DNA of 64,000 nucleotides from Ariolimax columbianus (lineage: Eukaryota; Mollusca; Gastropoda; Stylommatophora; Arionidae): contig JAVGWX010000004.1 in assembly GCA_036924085.1 (NCBI GenBank), forward strand, positions 42,348,293 to 42,412,292. Direction: 5' to 3'. Positions 1 to 11,211 of the stretch are shown one piece after another; within the stretch, counting starts at the first letter, position 1, and every line of letters starts with the position of its first letter. The notes under the pieces were generated by a model, which saw only the letters and a program-made list of their open reading frames with translations, was not told the DNA's origin and ran no database searches. The position numbers were made by a program, and so were the translations under genes.

Positions 1-930
1 AAGTGTAAGCTTCTTTTACACACCAGTCTCAAGGTAGGTCAATGTAGTCTCATAGCAGACACTGCTGTTGGGGATGAAGTGTTGGCCACTTCATTTTACT
101 ATGCCACAGCTTGGGTGGCTAGTTTCCTTCCCTGACACTAAGCCAGGTACCCATTTACAACTTGATTGACCGGAGTGTGAAAGTGAATACTCTATCAGAT
201 TCTCTTTGACCTTTTTTTAGTTGTATATGATACTCTGACACTCATCTCTGTCATTTTCTTGTTTGCAAATTGGTTGTCCATGATGTACTTCCAGGATTTT
301 ACTCTTTTAAAATCGTGAAGAATGCTCTTTCTTACAACCATTGACACAAATTTTGTAACGATTCCTTGCTCATACAAGTTGATACATTCAAGTACATAAA
401 TCCTGTCTGTGGTGGGTGGTAGTATAAACAGAGAGGTAGTTGATAAAATTAGGAGGAAATACATAGAAGCCTCATTATAAACACCGCGTTTGTTCCAGTT
501 TCTAAGTATCATTTGTTAGTTATAAATCAACACCTATTTCAAATAACTACATAAAACAGGGATAGGAAAATCACCAGTTGTACTTGAAAACATTGGAATA
601 AGAAAAAAGATCAAGTAAAGATGGAAATAGAAGAAAGCCTGCTATATGGTAGAGAATCCTTGAATCTAGAAATTTGTTCATCAGCTCATTTGCAGAACAG
701 TTTGTTAAGATCACATTAATCAATTTAGCAAAGTTTTACAACAGATAAGATTTAGTTCAACCAACACCTATTATTTCAATAAGTAGATTCAGAATCTGAC
801 AGCAGCAGTCAGTTCATGTGTATTATTCTGAGTTGCCACCAGTGTGCCTAACATGCTGCACTCACGCACACAAAAATAATTCCACTGTGCACAGATTTTC
901 AGGTAATTTGTGCTGCGCACAATTACAGTA
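1..930. other. No recognised feature
   Basis: AT-rich sequence without recognisable coding or repeat structure. A minus-strand open frame of about 105 codons (195-512) has no motif I know and reads like chance. It is next to a LINE relic and may be old repeat. Confidence 0.5.
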
Positions 931-1620
931 GATTTCAATTTGATTTTACTTACTTACTTTCCGTGTCCAGGCACCACGTCATACAGCATGCATTCAGTAT
1001 TCAGTGACATGGATTGCTGTGTCATTTGCCTCCAGAATTTCGCACCTATTGCATCTTTCTGGAGGTTGTGGCAGATCATCAGGTGGTCTGGGTCCTGTGT
1101 TACACCAGTCACATGTATCATCATCTGTGTATACCCATTGTTTCATATTCCTCTTGCATCAAGATACACCCGTTCGGAGTCTGTTCAGCGACTTCCATGT
1201 TGTGTATGATAGATGATGTTAGGGGCAGGTTTCTCCTGAAGTTCCATCTCTGGGGTCTGCATCAATCCATGCTATCTCTCAGTACGGCAACTTTCAGGAC
1301 TTGTCTGTACCGGCTTTATTGATTTTAGGGAGCTATGTCTGGATTTGAGTCTTGTGCTGTGTGCCTGATGTCCAAAAATTAGATATCTTGGGTCATACTC
1401 CTTTTTTTTCCTGTTCGATTTCCGCTACAATGCTTCTTTGTATCTCGGGTGGTACTATGCCATTTATGGGGTATATTTTAACGTGGGGCATGGGTTTTAG
1501 GAACGTTGATACTATCCAACCCACCTTATTTATTCCTGTGTCAACTAGTTTCGCATGGGCAGAGTTTGAATTTGGAAACTTAAGTCATGCTGGTCAGGTT
1601 CTGTAAAAAAGTTACAACAG
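930..1620 (-). mobile_element. LINE fragment, C-terminal end of pol (CR1/Jockey-like)
   Basis: Read on the minus strand, about 1600-1370 gives a stretch resembling the segment after the reverse transcriptase domain in CR1/Jockey-type LINEs, with IYPINGIVPPEIQR near its end. About 1160-1060 gives a cysteine cluster beginning CDWCNTGPRPPDD, like the terminal Zn-binding knuckle of such proteins. Frameshifts and stops break the frame. The low-coordinate end has a run of ACTTACTTACT that may be the element's 3' tail. Family membership is inferred from these two motifs only. Confidence 0.55.
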
Positions 1621-1624
1621 TTTC

Positions 1625-2415
1625 GCATGAATGTTTGCAAAGAGTTACCATAAACTTACATCATATGCTCATGGCAAGCAGACACAGAATAAAAATGAAG
1701 CACTTATGGTGAAGCTGACTTCTCTTGGGAGTCTCATGTGTATTTAATTGTAAATGACATCAGGAGTTTCAGTGAATGGATGTTGTTCTTTCTGTACAAT
1801 TAATAATCTTAGTTAGGCTATTGTTGAAGGCAACGTTTAAATTGATTATTTAAAAATCTTACACATTTATTTGTGTACGATCTCTTTAAACTCACCTCGT
1901 TTCTTCTTTTATATAAGTAAAAGCTGCAGTATTCGCCCAAAGTTTCATTAGGATTTTTTTAAAAGACAAAAAATTAATAATTAATAATTATAAAAAGCGA
2001 TTGATTGAGTTTCAAGTTTTCAATGAAAGAGAATTTTTAACATTTGCCAAGTGGCTCGCACACATTTGGTAATAGACAATTTTTGCATGCATGCTAAATA
2101 ATAATTGTTAGTGGAAATGTTGGTTATGTTTTGTGTAAAACACTAATATGCAATTGAGAGCTTAATAAAAGCCACATGAACAAGATGACAGACAAAAATA
2201 TCAAAATACCTTGTATGTTACATGCAAAGCTGTAAATGAAATCTATGCAGAGTCCATAAAACAACATTTTATCAGTATTCATGGCGCATGTGTTTTCTTC
2301 ATGCCGTTTTATCAAGCATTAACTCATTCCTTTAAGCACAAATTTATAATTATCGATTGTTGTGCTGGCTGCCTTAGGTTACAATACCTTTCTATAGCCT
2401 GCTGTCCATAAGGTT
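1625..2415. other. No recognised feature
   Basis: AT-rich, low-complexity in places (TTAATAATTAATAATT near 1975). Open frames here are short and motif-free. I see nothing to annotate. Confidence 0.5.
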
Positions 2416-2419
2416 TACA

Positions 2420-3450
2420 TCATCTTCTCTCCCCTTGTGTCATTAGACCTCATGGGGAGTAGTTTTCTAGTGTGTGCCAGATTTGTGGCCGATGTCATTC
2501 CGTGTTTCTTCATTGTCTCACTGACACTATCTGATGTCTGCTATTGTAGATTTGCACAGCCGATAACTTTGGTTGCATTCTTGTCAGGTGTCCAAACCAT
2601 TTTATTTTCTGTCTTTCTGATTTCTTCATTTTGTACTCAGTACTCCCCAACAGCCTTTCTCAAACAATTTCTTTCTTGTGCCTTGGTGAGAGTTCATGTC
2701 TGACACTAGTAGCAGAGAGTTGGTGTCTTAGTCGACCTGTACATCTACAACGGCAGTTGTGGGAGTTGGTGGTAGCCGGTAGTTGCAATTTCTCTGTAGT
2801 GGGCTGGGCTTGAGCACTGTGTTCTTTTGCTTGTATGGTCCCCATCTCAGTTTCCAGTCGATTCTGTCTCAAACATAGGTTGTCCAGTGGATCACTAACT
2901 TGTCTGTTTTATAATTGTGAGTGTTTGTGCAGCTCGAGGGAATCTTGCCACCTAGCGAGGGTATTCCAGAAGGACATTTTTTGTAGCGCGGGTACCACAG
3001 AGTGGTTGCTGTTCTCCACCGTTCGTCTAACTACATGGCTAGCCCAACGATGAGTTGTTGGCATACTGTAGGACATCCTTGATGTGTGCCAATGCCTAAA
3101 CTTCTGTTTAGGCCTATCTGGCACTGTTGCCTAAGTGACACTCAAGCGATGCATGTGTTGTCCTTAAGCTGGTTCTCTATGGCTTTTGACAGAGACCATG
3201 TTTTACTTTCATAGCACAGCACTTGTAGAACCACTGAGTCGAGTTGGTGTAAAAATATATTTATCAGCTGTTTCTTTGTCTCCGTGGGGATGTGTTTGTC
3301 TTAATAATGATGAGAGCTGATAGAGGACTACATTTTCTGTCTGTGTTCTTGATTCCAGTTCTCTATCCATCTTGTGTGAACACACTACCAAAGTATTTAA
3401 ATTCTCAGACCTGTTTAAGGTCTGTGCTTGTTTTAAATGTCCCATTTACC
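2420..3450 (-). mobile_element. LINE fragment, RT end to C-terminus
   Basis: From 3445 downward the minus strand carries a degraded 'YLGS' type segment with ESRTQTENVVLYQLSSLLRQ and KETADKYIFTPT, characteristic of the thumb after the RT active site in many animal LINEs. Further down come THRWASHVVRRTVENSNHS, matching the usual 'RWxGHVxR' block, and a Gln/Thr-rich terminus. Several stops and frame changes show that it is dead. Part of the same family may recur at about 47600-48040. Confidence 0.6.
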
Positions 3451-3590
3451 TTGATGTTGATCTGGCGATAAATGCATAATTTAGGTCCAAGTAGCATCTC
3501 ATTGGTTCATTAATTGACTTCCAGTTCTTCTTATACTATTATTATATTATTTACATACTTTGTTTTATTTGAACACAATGGAAAGGAAAA

Positions 3591-3715
3591 TTTTCATATA
3601 AATGCAATAATATTACTTCCACCTAAATGTAATTTTATAATTTTCTTATAAATGTAATAGTATAACTATCATATAGATGTAATAGGTTAACTTTCATATA
3701 AATGGAAATAGCTAT
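3591..3715. repeat. 25-bp minisatellite, 5 units
   Basis: Five consecutive 25-base units start at 3591, 3616, 3641, 3666 and 3691 with no indels. All share the shape YTTTCATATAAATGTAATAG followed by about five bases. They are degenerate (roughly 70-85 percent alike by eye), so the array is old but has kept exact register. Confidence 0.8.
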
Positions 3716-3939
3716 CTTTGAAATGGGAATAAGTACTTTATAAATAACAAGCACATCCATTGTTTGAGACAATTGATTAAATTACTAAGCACATGTGTCT
3801 ATATGCTTATTGGAATTTGATTCTAAGTTTCGCCACGTTCTCTTTGATTGTTACCTGATTGTAAAAACACCTTTTTACCTGGTTTGAAGTTGTCAGCCCT
3901 AGCTGGTTAGTTTACAGAGCTTGTCAATCAATTAAATCA

Positions 3940-4160
3940 AAACCTTTTGAGCTTCCTGTAGAGCATAGTTCTTTATCAAATGCATGCCAAGTCATCAAAC
4001 TTTGACCTGCCCATATCTACTGAAATTTTTGTTGCTTAAAGTTTCTACAGGAAGAAATAGCCAGTCCCATACCCAACCCTCCTAAGTCACCTCTTACAAC
4101 ATGTCTGGTAGGTTTCAATGTTACTATATTTTGGGCCCAGGTAACACCTGGGCTTGTAGG
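3940..4160. repeat. Dispersed repeat R1, copy 1
   Basis: This matches 5627-6005 in order: 'gcttcctgtagagcatag', 'tgcttaaagtttctacagg', 'cccaaccctcctaag', 'acatgtctggtaggtt'. It lacks the MITE that splits the second copy. The end containing CTGGCAGGTTACAGTGTTAC also occurs at about 8640 and 11155. No coding potential or tRNA-like boxes were seen, so its class is unknown. Confidence 0.65.
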
Positions 4161-4227
4161 ATGACATAATTATTTATTGAATTTTTTCCTGGCCGTCTTT
4201 CAATAAGAATCTATTTGCTTATTATTC

Positions 4228-4512
4228 TTATACAACTTGCTGAAGATGAAGCGAATGTGATGACAGCATTCAGCAACTCATGGCTGACTGCTTATCTCAT
4301 GCTCAGCATACCAGGGCTGTTCAAGACCCTATTCCGCCTACACATGTTGGACCTGGAAAGAGGATGCATTCAAAATAAAAAGGCAAATCAGGCAAAAATG
4401 TGCAGTGCTGAAACTGGTGTGTCTGATTGAAAGAAAAACAGATATCGCAGCCTCGCTATAAACTAAAACATAACAGAACATCCTTTTCAAGATGAATACC
4501 AAAGAAGAAAAT
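4228..4512 (+). mobile_element. SINE-1 copy
   Basis: The middle has TGTGCAGTGCTGAAACTGG and then GATATCGCAGCCTCGC, TATAAACTAAAAC and CATCCTTTTCAAGATGAA, followed by 'accaaagaagaa'. This order is shared with the SINE-1 copies at 11559, 15310, 24935, 40332 and 41155. The head includes an imperfect 'cagcaactcatggctgactg' also seen in the 15.3-kb copy. It is old and diverged; no clear target-site duplication was found. Confidence 0.6.
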
Positions 4513-4514
4513 TA

Positions 4515-5050
4515 TGGTTTGCCTTCAGAGTAAATATATTGGGCTGTGAGTTGATATGTTGACATAAATATATGTTGGGTATGCAAAACACTGGCATTTA
4601 TTCATTGTTTTTCTTCATCAAGAATAACATTTTTGGTGATGACAAAATAATAAAGTGAAACAGTACAGTGCTGTTAATTATTTATTTTGCAATGTTATAC
4701 CATTTTTATCAAGCGTATCTACTTTATGAGGAACCCTATCTTCATTCATTCAACAATTCTACTGCATCAACCAACTATAATTTTGCTCATCTCACATCAC
4801 TTATAAATTTAATAATGTTGATTCTTTACAAAAATAAATTATCTTCATAATCTGAATGTAAGACATTTACACCCTTGCATGCTTCCTTGTACAACAATGT
4901 TCTTTTGTTATGACAGTAGTACTTGTAGCAGTAGTCAAACTATGTCTTTCTCTGTCTGCTTTTAATGTTCATGTCTGACAATCTTTCAAGCAAGAATATG
5001 TCAACCACAGTTATTTTTTTGTTTTTGTCTATAACATTTTCAGATGTGTT
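4515..5050. other. No recognised feature
   Basis: AT-rich spacer with short open frames that have no motif. Nothing recognisable. Confidence 0.5.
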
Positions 5051-5057
5051 GTTGTTC

Positions 5058-5382
5058 AATGCCCACAATGAGTAGAATTACTCTTTTGTGCACCCTAGAA
5101 AGGATGTTAATTAGCGGTTTGTCGTAGCTTTCCTCACATCCGAAGCATGCTGATGAAAGTGGACCGGGGTCTTCCAGACGGTTATACAATGCTTGGCTTC
5201 ATCTGTGTGTCGCTCACTACTACGTGGATCACGTCGATCCCTGGCCTTGTTAGCCAGGCTGCCACGAAAACAGCTCGTTTCAAAGAAGGGCTATGAGAAA
5301 GCCATGGTAAGAGTATTGGCCAGTATGTTTTGTCTGACTAACATGTCTGATCAGTATGTTTTGCCTGACCAGGCGTTAGTCT
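5058..5382. repeat. Dispersed repeat R2, copy 1
   Basis: Starts AATGCCCACAATGAGTAG and contains ATGCTTGGCTTCATCTG and a 'gtctgatcagtatgttttgcctgaccag' end. The same order is found at 9092-9372 and 58695-59020. It is about 325 bp with no tRNA boxes, no terminal inverted repeat and no conserved frame visible. It may be a non-autonomous element or the untranslated end of a LINE. Confidence 0.7.
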
Positions 5383-5626
5383 TCCTTTCCTTTGAGAAGT
5401 GTCTTTTTATGTTTAGTTCATATAATCTTGTTCAACTTAAATGACTAATGAGGAGATTACTAATAATAACCCTATGCAAATGAAGCAAGCTGATTATGAG
5501 TCTCATCTGGAAGGAAAAGTTCAAATCTTGTATTTATACACTTTGAAAAGAATTAAAATGCAAAACAGTAGGCTAGATTGATAAAAAATAGATCAGATAA
5601 TATCAAAGTAAATATCAATTAATCAA

Positions 5627-6005
5627 TACCTTATGAAGTTTCCTGAGGAGCATAGGTCTTCAGCAAATACAAGCCGTATCAAACATTGACCTGTATATAT
5701 TTGTGGCTTAAAGTTTCTATAGCAAGCCCTTGCCCTAACCCTCTTTAACCCTTTACACCCTAAGCCTTAAAACAGGAAATACAAATTCATAAGAGCAGGG
5801 AGTTACTTCTTTGCCGTATTAATATAATATGTGTATACTTATGAGATGTAAATGCTATCCCAGAACAGAAAAAGAAATGAACATTTGCATTGAACAGAGT
5901 AGTAGTGTTTTCGGTTTCCAAACATACACATTGGGAGGATAGGGTGTAAAGGGTTAATTGCTTCTTATGACATGCCTGGCAGGTTACAGTGTTACTATTC
6001 TTTAC
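5627..6005. repeat. Dispersed repeat R1, copy 2 (split by a MITE)
   Basis: The outer parts 5627-5744 and 5958-6005 align with the unbroken R1 at 3940-4160. The break is an insertion of 205 bp at a TTAA. This proves R1 is older than the MITE here. Copy end: ATGACATGCCTGGCAGGTT. Confidence 0.7.
5749..5953. mobile_element. piggyBac-type MITE with perfect 14-bp TIRs
   Basis: Left end CCCTTTACACCCTA (5749-5762) is the exact reverse complement of the right end (5940-5953). The element is flanked by TTAA on both sides (5745-5748 and 5954-5957), the target-site signature of piggyBac transposases, whose terminal repeats typically start with CCC or similar. The 205-bp interior has no transposase frame, so it is non-autonomous. 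It sits inside dispersed repeat R1. Confidence 0.85.
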
Positions 6006-6084
6006 TGCCCATTTGCCCCCAATAACACTCGAGCAGAAAAAAAACATACTGGATAATTTAATCTTCTAGTTCATCTATCAACTT

Positions 6085-6420
6085 GCTATGCATCTAGTCT
6101 TGTGAGGGTCGCGTTTCAGGTCTTCGGCCACTCCCCCACCTCTTTTTGAGCATCGTCTCTCCCCCGAGCTAGACTGCTTCTCTTTGGTCTGCATAAGTAG
6201 GGCAGTCATGCAGGATATGTTCTGGTGTTTGCTTGGGTACTCCACAATCGCATGTGGTGGTGCTTCTAAGACCCATTTTGTGGAGGTGAGCCTTGAGTCT
6301 GCAATGTCCCATTCTGAGTCTGAAGATCCATGTCTGCCCATCTCTGCCAAGTTTGTCTATGCTTTTCACTTTCTGGGTTGAATTCTTTGAATTGGTCTCT
6401 CCATTCCATCCTCATGGATA
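6085..6420 (-). mobile_element. LINE fragment, C-terminal Zn motif (RNase H LINE)
   Basis: The minus strand encodes FRLRMGHCRLKAHLHKMGL, then TTTCDCGVPKQTPEHILHDC and PTYADQREAVW. This is the block following RNase H in I/Jockey-type LINEs ('RLRTGH..L..HL' and C-x-C...H...C). About 85 codons are open before frame loss. Related ends occur at 33987-34502, 54490-54849 and 62080-62345. Confidence 0.75.
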
Positions 6421-6604
6421 TTTTAAGGAGTCTTTGCTTTTTTATAACAATTGAATAATATTAATTTGTTCATCGTCGTCGATGAGGACCACCAACATCA
6501 TCACATGTCATAATGCAACCTTGAGTATTTGTGTGCACTCATGACTGATCAAGCCAATTCGAGCCTGAAAAAGTTTATGACACGACTGTAGTCAGCAGTT
6601 TGTG

Positions 6605-7465
6605 TCTGCTATTTTCTCTGCTCTAGACTTCCTGATTGCACGCCTGTCCTGGGCTGCCTAGACATAGAGACCCTCGCTGAGTTCAGCGCAGTTTGTGACC
6701 GCACTCTTACATTTTGAGCCGGATTCTTCCAGGTGTTAATGTCTATTTGCGAGCACTTAAGGGGCTCCTTCAGACTGTCCTTGAAATGCTTTTTTGGACG
6801 TCCTTGTGATCGTTCTCCTTCACTCGGTTCGCTATACAGGAGCCTCTTTGGAAGCCTTTCGTTTGACAAAGTGACCAGCCCATCTCAATTGGAATTTTTG
6901 CAAAAGAGCAAGTTGGCTCTGGCCAGCACTTCAGTATCTATGATATGGTCCTGCCATCATATATTCAGTATGCGTCTCAGAAAATTATTTGGCTTCACAA
7001 GTGTAGACAGTCCATCTCTCACACGCGTAGAGCAGGGTGGGAACAATGGCGGCACGGTAGACCTTCAGCTTAGTCATTATGCTGATTCCTCAGCATTCCC
7101 ATACTGTTAAGCGCATTTGATCAAAAGCTGTACTGATCTTTGCTATTCTATTTACCAGCTCATCAGCAATAGTCACTGGTCTTGACAGCGTGCTTCCGAG
7201 GTAGAAAAATTTTGCAGCCGCTAGTAATTTCTGTCCCCTCACTGTAACTACTGGCTGTTTATACGATGTGCCTGGTGCCAGTTGATACATGGCCTCGGTT
7301 TTCTTTGTGCTAATTGTCAAGCCAAAGTTGTCTGAAGCAGCGGAGAACCGGTTCTTACCTTCCTGCATATTCTGTTCAGAGCACGGCCATCCGCAAACAA
7401 GAGTTTGCATATCAATTGAATTATTGAAAAATATGGCATCGCAAACTGGCAACAGAATTGATCAA
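6605..7465 (-). mobile_element. RTE-like LINE, RT end to C-terminus
   Basis: 7452-7090 reads on the minus strand as FGLTISTKKTEAMYQLAPG, FFYLGSTLSRPVTIADELVN and RIAKISTAFDQMRLTVWE: the segment directly after the RT catalytic aspartates. 6869-6609 gives NERLPKRLLYSEPSEGERSQ and GRPKKHFKDSLKEPLKC, the 'GRP..RFKD' C-terminal block. The frame is interrupted between the two parts. The same family is better kept at 42815-44060 on the plus strand. Confidence 0.75.
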
Positions 7466-7469
7466 TCTA

Positions 7470-8240
7470 ACTAGGGACATGTAGGTGTAGCGAGGCATAA
7501 GCACATACTGCAGTTAACATGGCACTTAAAATGTCTACTCAGTTCGTACACACCTGAGCATGGGTTAGTAGTTTATTGTTTTGTGTTTTTTCCCCTTATT
7601 TGATGATTTGGTTTGTATATGTCAAGATGTCCTTCACTTTGTTGACAAATGTTTGCTGTGCTTGGTATTCCATTTTCTTATGTTTCTGTTCACTTAATTT
7701 GTGTCCTCCGTGCGTGTGTTTATGCTGGTTTTTTTTTTTCTAGTTAGAATTTGTGTCCTCTGTGCGTGTGTTTATGCTAGTTTGTGTTTTTGTACTTGCA
7801 AGTCTAGCTCATACATATTGTTGATTCTCTTGGTAAAAACTAATTGCACTGAGGGAACAGTGTTCTTATTTCATATATATTCTCTTCCATCTCCCATTGA
7901 AATAATAAATTAGATATGTGCCTATTGTTGCATGTTTTATCATTGTTTCTTTGTTGCTTACTGTGTATTTAGATGAAGTTTATATTTATTGTTTTTTTTC
8001 TCTCATTTGATCATATAATGTTTTAGGAATTTTATCATACAGCGTTGTTATAAAAATAATATTGAATTTATCTCTAGACTCATTTTTCCTCTCTCTGATA
8101 TTTTTGTCATCACACCTCAACCAAATTATTTGTAAGTTAAAAAATTGTGTTTATTGCATTTTAGTACTTAAATAGCCTCACATTTTTGTTTGTGTTTTAA
8201 AGTATATTACTAGTTTGAGAAATAACAATTGATTTAGTGC
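7470..8240. other. Spacer with a 52-bp tandem duplication
   Basis: No gene recognised. 'aatttgtgtcctc[c/t]gtgcg' and the following 'tgtgtttatgct' occur at 7696 and again at 7748, a 52-base direct repeat. The remainder is T-rich. Confidence 0.6.
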
Positions 8241-8246
8241 CTCCTT

Positions 8247-8525
8247 GGGGATTCTGTGGCGAAGTGGTTAAGCCGTCGGCCTCTTGATCAGGCGGTGTGG
8301 GTTCTACTCCAAACTCCGCCGTCTTTTTTACGGGTGCTTGATGCGGAGTTCCCTGCATCTCGTAGTCGCCCCCTAGTCGTCTTGTCCTTGACTTGCCACT
8401 GGGGTCGGGCGGCACGAGACAACAGAGTGAGGATAAAAAGTAGCGCAGTTAATCCTTGCTAAAAATAGCGCTAGCAAAATTAGTTATGCCATCATCGTCT
8501 ACGATGGACGGCGGCCTTTGCCTTA
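8247..8525 (+). mobile_element. SINE-A (tRNA-derived)
   Basis: The head has a polymerase III A box like TGGCGAAGTGGTTAA (8257-8271) and a B box-like GGGTTCTACTCC (8299-8310), with a tRNA-sized spacing. The body continues to 'gatggacggcggcctttgcc'. An inverted copy at 52957-53233 is alike along its length. It is not a functional tRNA: acceptor pairing and a clean anticodon arm are absent. Confidence 0.8.
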
Positions 8526-8529
8526 GTCA

Positions 8530-9080
8530 CTCCTCTACCACCATAAGATGTACAGGCCTGCCTTTCCTTTTCTGACATATATAGCTTCTGCAGTGCAGGG
8601 TTAAGATGCCCCTTGTCCAGTCCCCCATTATTTACCTATTATGGCGTATCTGGCAGGTTACAGTGTTACTATTCTTTTCTTCCCTTTTTAAGCCCATTAA
8701 AACATGGCTGCAATAAAGAATAGGCTAGTGTATATAATGTGAACATTATACAAAATGCAATACTAATTATATACAGTTTGAAAGGAAATAACATGCTTTG
8801 GCAACAGCTAAATTGTTACCAGTTTCAATAAATTACTTCCATTTGACAGATTTATATTTAAAGAACATGCAGACATATCCACTAATGAATGCCTTAAGGC
8901 ATACATAATTGTGAAAATGTATAGTGTATGTATAAAAGACGAATAGTCAGTGCTATGTCTATATTTAATGTTGCCCTGATTTGGAAATTTGTTGGATGTT
9001 GTAAATATGCAAAAGATTTAAACAATAACATGTGAGCCATCCTCACTGTGACAAGTTGCTACGATAGGTGATAGGTAGGC
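8530..9080. other. Spacer with a partial R1 end
   Basis: About 8640-8682 repeats the R1 terminus (CTGGCAGGTTACAGTGTTAC). The rest is AT-rich and unrecognised. Confidence 0.5.
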
Positions 9081-9091
9081 TGTTGTTGGTT

Positions 9092-9372
9092 AATGCCCAC
9101 GATGAGTATCTTTTGTGCGCCATGAAGAGGGCGTTAAGTGGTTAGTAGTAGTTGGTTTTCTTACACCTCAAGCGTGCTGATGAAGGTGGACCATGGTCCT
9201 CCAGACAATTGTGCTATGCTTGGCTTCATCTGCATGATGCTCACTACTACGGGGATTACATTGATCCACATCTCATCATGTAGACTACTTTGAAAGCAGC
9301 CAGTTTCTAGAGAATGCTACATGGATAAGAGATAGTGGTCTTGGTCTGTAAATTGTGCCTGAGCGGATGAGC
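9092..9372. repeat. Dispersed repeat R2, copy 2
   Basis: Begins AATGCCCACGATGAGTATC and continues with GTGCTATGCTTGGCTTCATC. It follows the order of copies 1 and 3 but is more diverged in the second half. The end retains 'gagcggatgagcgtctcag'. Confidence 0.65.
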
Positions 9373-9539
9373 GTCTCAGTTCTCTTATAGATAGTCTTAA
9401 CCATTAAAATATTTGAAAGATCAGACTGATTGTGAGCTCATATAAATGAGGTTTTCCACTTCACCGTTAGTCAGATAGCTTTTTTTAAAAAATATTCTGA
9501 TAGCTTATTTTCCGCCTCTATCATAGTACTTGTAGAATT

Positions 9540-9800
9540 CCTTAAAACAGGTGGGAGTAACCAAGCAATTCCACTGTAACACTAGAACGAGAGTTCTCGT
9601 GGACCTCCAGCTCTCTGACAGGTTGACATCATCCAGTGTCCATCAGGGGTGTGTCCTTGCCCTGACATTATTTTGCCGTACCATGGACTGGATCCTTGGC
9701 CAGGTTGAGATGCAAAACTCAGTTGACAGAGCTGCGTTAGACCTTGACCATGCAGATGAAGTATTCATACCTGCTTTCTCCTCCCCCTCACACAACATGC
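9540..9800 (+). mobile_element. LINE fragment, RT motif B-C region
   Basis: Plus-strand frame with VHQGCVLALTLFCRTMDWIL followed by LDLDHADEVF. This matches the 'RQGC.L.P.LF' and 'DYADD' motifs of non-LTR reverse transcriptase. The catalytic FADD/YADD here reads HADE, so the second aspartate is lost. Only about 80 codons remain. Confidence 0.65.
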
Positions 9801-9839
9801 ATATTTGTCCCTATATGGGCATGTGGCCCGACTTCTAGG

Positions 9840-11140
9840 AGATATCCTAGCTTTTGAAGCAGGTCATGGACATTAGGGGTGGTTAGCAGCCCTCTCCTAC
9901 ATAGTGCAATGGGCTCTTATTGCCTATGTGAATTACTACTATCATAGTAGCTTATCATTATCAAGTCAACTCTGTCTTATCATAAAATTGTCATGACTAA
10001 CTAGCCCTTGTTGTATTGAAAGGCTCATATCAAATTTGCTATGGCCGTACACTCCTATCCTGCTATTGTGACATGTAAGATTCCAGGCAGTCATAAAGCA
10101 AAACTTAGGGTTTGTAAAGAGCCCACTTTTTTCACTGCTAACAGTCATATACGCGCACAGCTAAAGTAAAAATATAAAAAAAGTTCATAATTCAAATAAG
10201 CACAGTAAGCATGCAGTTTTTTCGTACTCAATAGTTTTAAAATTCTTCTACAACTTATTTTGCAAAAATGGGCAAGCATACTAGATATTGTGCTGCATTC
10301 AGCAAGGGAACAATCTATACAGAAATAAAAATAAAAACACAGCACTTTATTTATATAAAGTGAGAGTAAAGAATAGTTTTTAAAAAAGAACTGTAATCTG
10401 TCAGGCATGTTGTAATAGGTAACTAATGAGGGTTGTAGAAACTATAAACCACATGAAAGAATAAATAAGTCCTCTACACCCCCATTGTAGAAGTGGATAA
10501 GTCAAGTCATATATAGTACACTTGATAGGTTAATGTAAATGATGTTTGCACGAGGGTCATTTTCACTAATTCATCCTGACGAGTCAAAATGTTGGTGTAC
10601 AATTTCTATAAAATGCCACAAAGCCTCTAGGTCAGCTTGGTGCAAGCTACGCCCAAATGCATTATTCTCTCCACAAATTCTTTCTGACATATGCACTCTA
10701 ACTTGTTACAAGTATATATTTCCATCTGTTCTACTTTTAATTTTCAAGTTTGTTATAAAATTTGTAATCATCCAGTAAAGATTGACTGAAGATAAATAAA
10801 TATTATATGTGGTTTAAACATTGACAAAATAAATCAATTCGCGTTCCCCAAAAGTTCCAGAGTGAATTAGTTAACAATGTGGAAGTGTCACTTCAATTCA
10901 CTTCTGGCCCTGTATGAACGAATGGGAAAGTGAGTCATTCTCTATAAATCATGACTTATAGAGCTCTCCAGTTACATAGGCTTCTCTTTCACTGTTCTTT
11001 AGTTTCTCCCACTCTCGTTCTTCTCTGTGGGGTCCAGTACATGTCTGGAAGTGTGAGTGATATTCCTCACATAATATATTCTACAAGCGATAAATGTTGA
11101 CAATGTTATAGTTGTTAAAGCCCTTGACTTTGTCAAGGTA
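9840..11140. other. No recognised feature
   Basis: About 1.3 kb of AT-rich sequence. The longest open frames (87 and 79 codons) carry no motif. Nothing to annotate. Confidence 0.5.
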
Positions 11141-11149
11141 ACTGACAAT

Positions 11150-11200
11150 GCTCGTATGACATGCCTGGCAGGTTAATGTGTTACTATTCTTAGCTCCCCT
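11150..11200. repeat. R1 terminal motif
   Basis: TATGACATGCCTGGCAGGTT and 'aatgtgttactattcttagc' match the end of R1 at 5963 and 8640. Only this 50-bp part is present. Confidence 0.5.
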
Positions 11201-11211
11201 AGTAACAGTTA

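Noticed and set aside
195..512. 105-codon minus-strand open frame
   Set aside because: No motif, no splice context, no similarity to anything in the window; length is within chance in AT-rich DNA.
3591..3715. CRISPR-like array
   Set aside because: Units are contiguous with no spacers and the context is animal DNA.
8247..8320. tRNA gene
   Set aside because: Same reasoning: it is the head of SINE-A, repeated inverted at 52957.
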